Source: Lepraria neglecta
Lineage: Eukaryota; Ascomycota; Lecanoromycetes; Lecanorales; Stereocaulaceae
Reading direction: 5' to 3'
Assembly: GCA_033220425.1 (NCBI GenBank)
Contig: CM065650.1
Coordinates: 2,976,001 to 3,040,000, forward strand
DNA: 64,000 nucleotides
Numbering within the stretch: the first letter of the stretch is position 1; the number at the start of each line of letters is the position of its first letter. The notes under the pieces are model-generated. The model was given only the letters and a program-made list of their open reading frames with translations. It searched no databases and was not told the DNA's origin. Of this stretch, positions 32,954-43,000 are shown in pieces. The position numbers and the translations under genes are program-made.

Positions 32954-33919
32954 ATGGCCAGCGCCCTAGGAGCCGTCTACCGCTACGCCATCCCCATCGC
33001 CATCGGTGCTTCCTTCGTCCAAGCCTCCATCTACGATGTCAAAGGCGGTTCTCGAGCCGTCATTTTCGACCGTGTATCCGGTGTCAAAGAGAACGTCATT
33101 AACGAAGGCACACACTTCCTAATTCCATGGCTGCAGAAAGCTATTGTCTACGATGTCCGCACCAAGCCGAGGAATATCTCAACAACGACGGGTAGCAAGG
33201 ATTTACAGATGGTCAGCTTGACGTTGAGGGTGCTGCATAGGCCGGAGGTCAAGATGCTGCCGAAGATTTATCAGGTGAGAGTTCAAAATGCTACTTTCCC
33301 GCTCCTACAAGACCCACAAACCTTTACTGCATGAATCCTACCTCTGGGTAGGCACATGTTTCGTCCATTTCGCTTACCCTCATCTCCAATCTAGTCCCTC
33401 GGCCTCGACTACGATGAACGTGTCCTCCCCTCCATAGGCAACGAAGTCCTAAAAGCCATAGTCGCCCAATTTGACGCCGCCGAACTAATCACCCAACGAG
33501 AAGCCGTATCCCAACGCATCCGCGCCGACCTCCTCAAACGCGCCAACGAGTTCAACATCGCGCTCGAAGACGTTTCAATCACACACATGACCTTCGGGAA
33601 AGAATTCACAAAAGCCGTTGAGCAGAAACAGATTGCGCAGCAAGATGCCGAACGATCAAGATTCATTGTTGAGAAAGCGGAGCAGGAGAGACAGGCAAAT
33701 GTTATTCGCGCGGAGGGAGAAGCTGAGAGTGCGGAGACGATTTCGAGGGCGGTGGCGAGGGCAGGAGACGGATTGATTATGATTCGACGGATTGAGGCGA
33801 GTAAAGAGATTGCGCAGACGCTGGCGAATAATCCTAATGTCACGTATCTACCTGGTGGTGGTGAGGGCGGAGAGAAGGGTGGAAAGGGAACAGGCCTGCT
33901 TTTGGGGTTGAGATCATAA
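32954..33919 (+). CDS. PHB1: Prohibitin 1
   Basis: Two exons (32954-33274, 33395-33919; a 120-nt intron, phase 0) give 281 residues. Near the N-terminus is the membrane anchor [18 protein letters not shown], then the PHB/SPFH domain: [55 protein letters not shown]. After the intron come [20 protein letters not shown] and [14 protein letters not shown], then the coiled coil ([33 protein letters not shown]). The Gly-rich tail ends LLLGLRS. Prohibitins form a ring complex in the mitochondrial inner membrane with Phb2, guarding cristae, cardiolipin domains and m-AAA protease activity. Length and every family block are as expected. The neighbour QCR8 shares its promoter. Confidence 0.95.
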
Positions 33920-34282
33920 AACAGAGGCAGAGGGAAGGCAGAGAAAAGCATGCATCGAGTGCTTAGTTCCAGCACAGGACGTTACTGGGGACCAAAAAAA
34001 GGACATGGTGTACATCAAGCATTCTCAAGTTTGGTTGTTGTCACAACACTGTAGCATAGCATGGAATCACTCCTCAATGACGCGGTTTTTCTGTTTTGTC
34101 CTTGCACTCGGTGATGTTCGTACGAACTTGTTGGATATAAGTTGGGACCTAAAACATGTCTTTCATTGGTTGGCCAGCGCTTGCAGCCTCCCCACCCCTT
34201 CATATGTACGTCAATAATGCCGTTTCTTCAACTTTCATCTTCAAACATCAATGGTATCTCCAGTTCTAAAAAATCATTCGTA
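33920..34282. other. Intergenic, nothing recognised
   Basis: PHB1 3' flank and 5' leader of the membrane-protein gene. No RNA gene or repeat. Confidence 0.45.
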
Positions 34283-35504
34283 ATGGCGATTTCATTAAAC
34301 ACCACCAAAATACTCCTACTAGGTCTATGGATCTTCGCAATCTACTCAATAGGGTATCTCACCCTCAGCAACGGCACCACGGACCACCTCTACCAAACCC
34401 TAGCCCGAGATCCGCCACGTCTACCCGGCACGAACCAACCCGTAAAGACCTCTTTCATTGGCAGTAGACTTATAGATGACTGCCTATCCCTCTTGTGTAT
34501 CGGAATCTGGGACTCACTCGATGGCTCTCAACCACATCTTTCGCTATTCACATTCATGTTTATGGGTCAGTATATGGCTGGATATAGTTTGATAATGATC
34601 GAAGGGGCTCGAGTGTGTAATAAATGGCGGGTCATCAGCTTGTGAGCTATCGTTCTTCAACTTCCCTACTTGTTTTATAGAAATCTTGATGTCTGCCGAA
34701 GGCATTTCTAGCATCTCGAAACAACAGCACAGCACTATGGGGTCTCCTCTCCCAAACCGTCACATACGGCATCACGCTCCCCATCTTCACCCTCGTGCAC
34801 CTCTCCGCCTCGCCCACAGCCACGTCCCGCAAATGGCAAGACTATCTCGTCGACGGCCCTTTAGTAGCCTCGATTCCGCCAGCGATGTTCATCAGCTATA
34901 TGGTCACAGCAACCCTAATGGCTCTCCCAGCACCCTCCATAATCAGCCACGCCACCAAACAAAACCTGATAGCTCTCTGGCAATTTTTCCCGCTAACAGC
35001 CCCGTTTCTCCAGCAAGGATTCGCCTGGGCCGCACGAGCAGCCTGTCCCGCGCTCTCGCATCTGTGGTAAGCGATCACTCGGAGAAGCGTAAGCGTCAGA
35101 TGTCTCTGCGCGCACTAAGGGCGATATACATATGCGCGTTCCTGTTCGCGAGTCCGATCCGACTGGCCACAATAACATTAATAGCCACATCGAAATTATT
35201 CCCCGCGCTATTTGCTCTACAATACCAAGGTGTTTTCAATCCTAGCAAGGTCCTCAATGCAGCAGCGATAACGCCGTCGACGAAAATGGCGTCGCTTGCA
35301 GATGGGGTTTTGTTGCTGATGCAGTACGATGAGATGATTTCTGCTACTGTGCTGCTTTTGTGGTCAAGTGGGTTGTATTTAAGGGCTGATACTAGTGAGA
35401 GAAGCGCTGGCAAGTGGATGATTTTTACTTTGGCGATGCTTTCTGATGTGGGCTGTTGCTGGGCCGGTCGGGGTGGTTATTTTTTGTCTTTGGGCGAGGG
35501 ATGA
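34283..35504 (+). CDS. Polytopic membrane protein of unknown fungal family
   Basis: Three exons (34283-34616, 34712-35066, 35120-35504) encode a protein of about 357 residues with seven or more hydrophobic segments: TKILLLGLWIFAIYSIGYLT, FTFMFMGQYMAGYSLIMIEG, GLLSQTVTYGITLPIFTLVH, FISYMVTATLMALPAPSII, AIYICAFLFASPIRLATITL, ISATVLLLWSSGLYLRA. The NNSTALWGLL stretch after intron 1 resembles a membrane-protein family often found near fungal secondary-metabolite genes, but no such cluster is here. Both introns are GT-AG and keep frame (donor TGT|GTAATA is my choice). Near 35435 the frame used here ends in an unlike tail, whereas another frame continues with a TM (WAVAGPVGVVIFCLWARDE) and stops near 35550. 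A C-terminal frameshift is therefore likely. Function unknown. Confidence 0.65.
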
Positions 35505-36009
35505 GGCGGTGTATGCGCGGGCGGAGGAGAGCGAGCGAAAGGTTATTTGAAGTGTCGCACTGGGCTGGCGAGGGTGGGTTTGAGCGTTAGACTATATATT
35601 AGGAGTTGGAATGATTCCATGATTGGAAAGGCATGGATATTGGGTTGCGGCTGCGGCACCTGAAGACGGACGACTCGGGACGCTACCTAGGATGAGATGA
35701 TCTTGCTGCTTTCGCACTCGCTGAAATTTTTGGAAGGGATATAATAGAAAGATGCTTGTATGATTCATGAATCGATCGATCACGTGCGTATCCAGATTGT
35801 GACAAACCCTTAGGGGGAGATCGAAGTCAGCACAAACGGCAATGAAGATACAAGACCGTTCAGAAAGTCTCAGTGATACAATGGTTTTCCTTCTCACGAA
35901 ACCACTTCTAACGGGCAAATCATCAGACGCGAGCAAAGTGTAGCACGGCAGATGAGATACTCCATACAGCGATTCGTTTAAGAGCTGTGAGCGCTTTCAT
36001 CAATCCAGT
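35505..36009. other. Intergenic, nothing recognised
   Basis: The minus-strand frame 35592-35936 has no domain. The first 45 bases may be the true C-terminus of the membrane protein (see that entry). Confidence 0.4.
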
Positions 36010-36770
36010 CTACGAACTGTCCATCTGGGTCGACAGGCTTTCAGCAGCCTGCCTCAGCGTCGACGTCCACCCCTGCGACCCTGACATGAAAGACCTAAAC
36101 CCCCTGGCCTCATCTGGTGCGTCCCCACTTGCCTCACCAGCCCTCCCAATGCCCTCAGAACCACCACCTACATCCCTAGCCAACTGCCATGGCACATAGA
36201 CCGTCGTCCCTACACTCTCCCAATCCATCTCGTCCTCATCCAGAAGCAAATACTCCAATCCATCAAGCAGCTTTTTCATCTTTTGCTGAAGGATCGTACC
36301 CTCATGGAAGATATCACGAATGATTCGAGCATAGTGTCGATCATGCGGGCAGCGGTGGGTAGGTCTGAACGAAGTTGAACGTACCTGTTCAGGGCCTCGA
36401 TAGCTGGCTTGGCGGTGGAACGGGCCCTGTGAGGGTTGGTTTGGAAATAGTCGCTAGGAGTAGGTGTTCGTGAAATCGCCTCTGGAGCGACGGCGGTCGA
36501 ATAGATTGCTGGTAAGAGAGTTCGCGGCTCCGATTCGTGGATAGTTGTTGCCGTGAACATCATGCATGTTGGTGTCATCGTCATGGTCGTAATTGTAGTT
36601 CCTTCGCTGGGAGTTGTGCTTGGGGCGTCTGCTGCGTGGCATGGCTCCGGCTCTGAGCTGGTAGCTGTAGCGTAGAGCAAGGTAAGATTGTCCGGGTTGA
36701 TAAGCGGATATGTATGAATCCAATGAGCCTCAAAGCTGCTACCAGACACTCTCTGAAGCGAAATTCGCAT
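36010..36770 (-). CDS. Hypothetical protein, model uncertain
   Basis: Two overlapping open stretches on the minus strand (36770-36276 and 36279-36010) look like parts of one protein. The first ends in an amphipathic segment (RARSTAKPAIEALNRY). The second contains KKLLDGLEYLLLDEDEMDW, TTVYVPWQLARDVGGG and a Ser-rich C-terminus. Between them the best continuation (HYARIIRDIFHEGTILQQK) lies in the frame of the second stretch. A GT-AG segment of only 20 nt after LNR would join the frames exactly, but that is far shorter than known fungal introns, so a 1-nt frameshift is more likely. A second candidate start (MPRSRRPKHNSQRRN at 36642) lies in another frame. No family recognised. It lies just downstream of the Zn2Cys6 gene on the same strand. 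Confidence 0.4.
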
Positions 36771-36896
36771 TTCCGCTCCCTTCCAGAAAGTCCCTTCAAT
36801 CCCCAGCTCTCCTTATCCTCATGACAAAAGCGACAGCAAGCAAAGCCATTATCACTCTCCATTGTCAATTTCCTCACCAGAAAGATCCGGACACTC

Positions 36897-39451
36897 TCAG
36901 ATATTGACAAGCCTAGAATCAGTAACCCAACCCCATTCTTTCGTCAACTGCTGCGCTCTATACTCCGTAGCCCACCCAAGATCAGTCGAAATCCCTCTCA
37001 AAAGATCTAGAATAACTTTTCGTTCCCGATGGTGTGTAAGGCATTGTCCTGCAACGAACAAAGGCTGTGTTGAATGGACACGCACGGAAGCTTCTGGACG
37101 AGAGGAGGCGATGCCACTATAGATGTCAGCGTGAGAGTTAGGTCTAGGGAGCATGTTGGTGGTACGTACCAGATTTCATAGCAATGATGAACGAGCTCTT
37201 CAATTATATCCCGGTAGGATTTCAGACGAGTCCCGATCGTGGTTCGACGCGCAGTAGTCTCATGAGGTTTGTTAATGAGCAGGATGATCCGCGCCATGTG
37301 ATAGTGCTGCATAGTAGCTCCACACATCGGGATGCTATACCAAATCTCATCGAAAGGATTGTCATTGTCCCCAGGAGGAAAAAGTCGGATATCCCTGAAA
37401 GGCCTATTGATATTCGACTTGATCCGCGCACTGGGTCGAAAAGTTGCAGGAAGACCCGCGTACCAGACATCAAATTGATCCCATATGGATGTCCACTTTT
37501 GCAGCAGAGACTTTTGCGACTTGCCAATGTCTCCTGGCACGTCATCGAGCGGGTTCTCCGTGCGATCACCGGCAGGGACCGGGTTGAAGCCTTCGCCTGC
37601 TGCGATGTAATTGCAAAGGCGAGAGGAGAGCCATATCAATGCATTGGAGATCATGTCTTCTTTCATGACGCCATGCTCGGGTAAGCCACTCTCCGTTGTG
37701 TTGCTTGGAAGCACGAAACCGTCATCGCTTAGTAAAAGACCGGCTTCTCTCCAGAGTTGTACATTTTCAGTGTCTAGCCGGGTTTGGCATTCGTTGATGA
37801 CTATGTTATATGAGCTTCTCACTTTGGGCATAATTTAGATGGGAGGCTCACAAGCTGCAACGTAGTCTTGTCGAGCGAAGTTCCAAAATGTGGCTCTTCT
37901 CGCTTTGGAGGGTGTTCGGCGTTGTGAAGGGAAGGAATCAAAGGCTGGCATATCTAGCGGCATCATGCTGCCTTCTGCGATGTCTAAGAGTGACTTGGTG
38001 CCATTCAAATGACGAGACCACGCGGCACCAGTCGCACTGACAAATTCGTAAACACATAATATCGCTGTAGCTGCGACCACCTCGTCACAACCTAGTCGAG
38101 TCTTTGCACCATTGGAAAATCGACTGCTCGATTCGACATTGTTACTTTGAGAAGACCTTGAAGCTTCCCACTCTTGCGTAGTTATATCGTTACTGCCCGG
38201 ACTCGGCTCGTTCGGATCTTCTTGCATTGTTTCCATTAGTAGAGTAATACTTTTATCGTAGTGAAAAGCCCCCTCCCATTCCCAATCGATCGACTGGTCA
38301 TCATAAATCTCCATGCTCGCCTGATGCGAGCAAATGCCACCATGAATCGCTTTTTTTCGTTTCGCACGACCTAGCTGCTTGGCCGCGTACGCGCAAGCAG
38401 CATGCTTAATCAACGGATGAGAGCGAGCCTGAACAGGTACATAGGATGCAAAATAGGTGTTTAGGTCGAAAAGGTCCATCCTTCGCCTTTTAGCTTTCAT
38501 CGTCTCTGTACTGAAGTATTCATTTTACAGACCATTGACCTGGCGATTCCGAGAAATGCCTCAGTAGATACGCCACTTTGTGCTCTGATTCAGCCTCGCC
38601 GTCCGGGCGTGATCCTTGTGTGTTATTCCGCGCGGCAGCCTTTCCATTCGAAGTGGGGCGAGCCTGGTTGATCTCAGGTGACATCAGGCTGGGATCTATG
38701 GGCGAGTTCATGTCTGAAGCGGGATTTAGAAGAAAGTTGAGGTTATTGCTTGTGGACGTTGTTGCTGAGGGGGAGCCAGAGGAGACGCCATGTTCGTCGT
38801 AGGAGTGAGATGGATCGAAGGGAGTGTCGTGGTTGCGGGTATGGGGTGACATCGACTGAGGCGTCATGTTCGCTTCGGGAGGATGGTATAGAGCAGCAGC
38901 AGACAGGGCTTCGAGACCATGAGAATGGAGTGCCGAGGGCGTTCCTAGATTCGTGTCTCGTAGCTGACGATCTATGTTCCACTGGTCTGGCTGCTGTTGG
39001 GCGTAGGGAGATGGGTTATGTGAGGACATCCGGCCATCGAGCTCAGGCGTTCCTGGGTCTTCGTAAGGATTAGAGGTGTTGAAGAATGTGACTGCAAGAC
39101 AGTATCAGTGTGCGCCTTCCTCACAGTAACATACAACACTCACGTTGTTTAGGAACATCCACCCACACAGTACTCGCATCGAAGGTATTCTTGTACGAGT
39201 AGAAACCACTGAGAGAAGGACCTTCATCCTCCTCGTTCGCGTTCATAGAAGCATTATGCTGGTGACGAAAAGTAATGCCATCGCTGGGCTGGCAGACGCG
39301 GTTGGCTTTGGTGCATTGCCTGCATACTGGCTTCTGCTCATCGCACTTGAGCTTCCTCTGACGGCAAGTCAGACTGATTTAATTATGTTAGTCGGCCATA
39401 TCGGTGCAGGTGGAGTGGAGGAACTTACCAGCCAGTACGGGATCTCGTCAT
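36897..39451 (-). CDS. Zn2Cys6 transcription factor with fungal TF domain
   Basis: Six exons (39451-39429, 39373-39144, 39091-38533, 38480-37852, 37800-37170, 37116-36897) encode 763 residues; all phases join. The zinc cluster is at the very N-terminus (MTRSRTGC|LTCRQRKLKCDEQ, then PVCRQCTKANRVC), spacing C2C6C6C2C6, with the first Cys codon split by intron 1. About 200 disordered Ser/Pro/Asn-rich residues follow. The fungal TF domain starts near QWMDLFDLNTYFASYVPV and continues through HPLIKHAACAYAAKQLGR, AATAILCVYEFVSATGAAWS and LNGTKSLLDIAEG. It closes with ISTDLGWATEYRAQQL. The arrangement resembles ARCA-like regulators. Targets are unknown and no metabolic cluster adjoins it. The intron before exon 4 uses a weak donor (GTCTGT). 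Confidence 0.85.
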
Positions 39452-40018
39452 CTCTTTTTGAGACTGGCCGGAGAGCCTGATTACTGAAATATGGCTGTGA
39501 GCACCATTCCTTTCTTGACACTGTCGGCAAAGTTGCACTGTTGTTGAGGATTATTGACCAAACCCCACACTAGGTGGGCTGGCAACTAGACGCGAGAGGA
39601 GCTTACCGCTTTAGGCCACTATATGCGCAGTGTTGTAAGACAGGCAGGAGTGTTAAACTGCTGGAAAGGTCTCTTCACAGCTTGCAGGAGTGATTTGATA
39701 TGATCCCCATTCATTCTTTATCCTCTAGAATTATATGCAGTATATACCAGCCTTCCCATAAATATCCTCCAATCCCGTGCCATCAAGCACCTATGTCCAA
39801 ATCTCGAGCCCATTACCTGATGTCTCCTCCTCCATCACATAAGTCATAATCGTACGAGGCTTGCGCCAGTTGATTTTTCGTAAATGCGTAGTACATGTGA
39901 ATGCTTCGCTAAGAACGCTTGATCTCCGCTAAAATAAAAAATCGCTTCAAATGTGTTGAAATATATGTGTCGTCGATCCGTCATGTACTTTTGTACACAT
40001 TCGCTGGTCATCATCGTA
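39452..40018. other. Promoter of the Zn2Cys6 gene and 3' flank of the large methyltransferase-like gene
   Basis: No gene seen. A 141-residue minus-strand frame that overlaps 40019 is a shadow of the large gene. Confidence 0.45.
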
Positions 40019-43000
40019 TTACCGTCTGGATCTTGGGTCATTCGTTGTTGCTTTTGGTGTAGACCCAGACCTGCTGAAAGGGTCTGCCGGCTTTTGCGCA
40101 TAGCACAGCAACAGCTTGAACCCCGTCTCTCGTTTCTCGCACTCCTCCAGAAGCGCCTTGTCGTTCCAGATGCTTCTCTCCATGTCGTCATAAGGCAGTG
40201 ATACCATCTCATAACATCTCGTATGCCACCATCTCCCCACGGTGGAAAGACTCTTTGCAAGTCCTCCATCCCCCTTGCCTTGAGATTCTTTGCGCAAGTC
40301 TTCCAAGGACTTGCTGTTCAAGTCCATAGACCCAGATCGAGAATTGGATACAGGGCCAGCGACTGGGATGTTGACCATGCATCGATTGAGATTTTCGAAC
40401 CCACTTCGCTTCACCATCTTCTGTATGTTGTCGATCAATGGCTTCAGAGCTACGCCTGGTTGGGAAACCTGCATCCTGAGTTTGAGCTCGCGGAGTGCTT
40501 TGCGTGCTTTGTTGCCCATGTTCACCATATCAAGGTCAAGAATGCTCATCTCGAGATGGCCTCCAGGACGGAGTACCCGCATGCATTCTAATGTGGCATT
40601 GAGATACGCTCCTTCCGAGGTTGCAAGTGGGAACCGGAGGACTGCGGCCGCAAAAAAACCTGGTGGGAAAGGGAAGCGATTTCCTAGATTGAGATGCTGG
40701 ATCTGGCGATGGTTTTGAGGCAAATGAAGTGCTAGAGTTTGCTGCTGCGGCCTGGAAGGTGTAGGGCTCAGGTTGAAGATAGCGGCGTCTCTATAGGTTT
40801 CCGCACAGTAGTAAGACCAATCGTCATTGCCAAGCCCATCAAGTACAAGTATCCGATCGCCTCTGACCTCATCGTGAGCAGGACTAAACAAGACTCGATC
40901 GAACGAAAGCCAGCGACTGGTCATAAGTGCATCAAATCTTAGGTTGCTCTGGGTGCTGAGTTGAGCGGTCTTCGTGCCGTGCGTATTCTCGCGAGCAATC
41001 AGAGAGTCGACGTCGGTCTCAATTGAGCTGGTACTATAGCGACTGGTCGTAGACCGACTCTCTCGCAGCTTGCTGATAGCACTTGATCGGTTACGTTCTC
41101 CATAGCCGGCAACAAAATCGGATATTGTGCCCGGCGTTGACGGCATTTCGGATGCAAACAGCTTGGACCTGTCTGGAGGACTTGGCAATGGTATCGTTGG
41201 TGGTTCTGAGCGCGAATACTGGGTAGGGCGTTCTTTCTCAGGAGAGCCCGACAGCGAGGGTTCCCTAGTGATCTTAAGAGGCGAGGGCGTATAACGAGCT
41301 TTCCCGAAGGACTTTTCGTGAGGATCCTTAGATTCATTAGACAGCTGGGCAGGTGAAGACCCAACGGTATCGAGAAACTCGTTGTATTCGTTCCAGACCT
41401 CATCCTCGTCAGGTAGGGTCCCGGGCCGAGGTAGAACAGCAACAGTGTCATAAAACCCTAAGATTGCAGAGTTGCTTGATCCAGAGACGTCAGAGCTAAT
41501 CCTGGGAGGAAAAGCTAAGAATTCATCGTTCGATCTGAAATTATCACCGGGGAGAACAGGGGCACTAGCTGGTTTGGCTGAGTCTTGGCTGCCCCAAGGA
41601 TCAGAAGGGATGATCTCGGTCTGGATACCCAAAGGTGGCCGCTGGACTGTCTCCGAATCTTTCTGCTCTGCGGCTGCAATCAGGAACTCTGAGCTTTGTT
41701 CTTCAGGTGACGCAGTGGGGGGACGTGCAAACGGGCGCGAAAAAGACTGGGGAGGGGGCTTGTGAAGGCGATCCCGCTTCGAAACCACTCTAGGAATGCG
41801 GCCTACTTGCTGTAACCGAGGTTTCTTCGGCTCTGGCACAGGAGCGGGCGTGGTTTCAGCAAAAGTTTCTGGTGGGCGCAGAACCGCAGGTTGAGAGAGT
41901 GGACTGTTAGATCTGGGGAATTCGCCCGAGAGCTTGGGTGGGGAAGGCAGAAGTGCAGAAAGCCTGTGCTCCCGCCTTCCTGGAGTGTCTGGGGAAACTG
42001 CGGAATTCTGGATCGAGCTGTTGTTGCTGTCAAACTGGGCTCTGCCTGCTTCCCTGGCAGCATTGGTTTGATCTAGACCCTGTTGACTGCCGTCGAGCAA
42101 TTGATAGAACGCAACAGAACGGGCTTCCGGAAGCCTTGTGACGGTGGCTTGGAGCTTTCTAATACTGCCTTGATCGTCGTCGGACCTGGGTACCGCAGAC
42201 TCTGGAGCTCTCCTTGGAGAAGCCTGGGTTCTTTGGAAGAAGTTCCATTTCTTAGGAGATCTGATTCGCTTCTCTGTTCGGCGTGACGTAAGCCAGTTGC
42301 CTTCATGACCCTCGGATATATCTTCACTAAGATCTGTGGGGATAGAAGATTGCACAGTATCCCGGCTGTCCATAACAGGCGAGGCTGCAACAGCTCGGGT
42401 GTCAATCGGAGCTGGAAGCTTTACTGGCTCCACATCTTCACCAAACAGTTGCGATCGATGTGCTGAGCGTCGAGCAGCCAGTGTAGGCATTCCTCCTAAT
42501 TGATCAGGATTTCGTCTCTGCTGCTGCTCGAATGCGTACTCAGGGTTGTCTTGGCGGTGTGGTAGCCTTCGGTGGTCTCTGCGTAGATGGTGCGTAGAGG
42601 TGGGCTCTACGTTGAAAGTATTGCTACCCAAGGGGGTTTGGTGCAGAAAAGGAGGGCTTCTTCCGTAAATATCTTCTCTTGGCACCATTGCAGCTGAACT
42701 TGCTCCACTACTGGTGGGTTGGAAAGCTGAGCTAAGAAATGAATTGTCCGCGGCATGACCACCTCCGGATATGACCACAGGTGCAAGTCTTTCCCGCAGA
42801 AAATTGTCCATCTCAGGGTCGTCTCGGCTAGTGACGCTGCTCTTTCGACTAGAAGGTGTACGTCCAGCACTGTTGGTACTGGTCGATCGACCCCGGCTAG
42901 CATTCGTGCTCGCACTTCCACTTCGTCCTCGTCTAGCATACTTTCCGTAACCTTCATGCCCAGTGCCAGCGGCAGGGCCTTTCTTTGCAGCACCTTCATA

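Noticed and set aside
34283-39451. A secondary-metabolite cluster around the membrane protein and Zn2Cys6 regulator
   Set aside because: No PKS, NRPS, terpene synthase or tailoring enzyme lies nearby; the neighbours are housekeeping genes.
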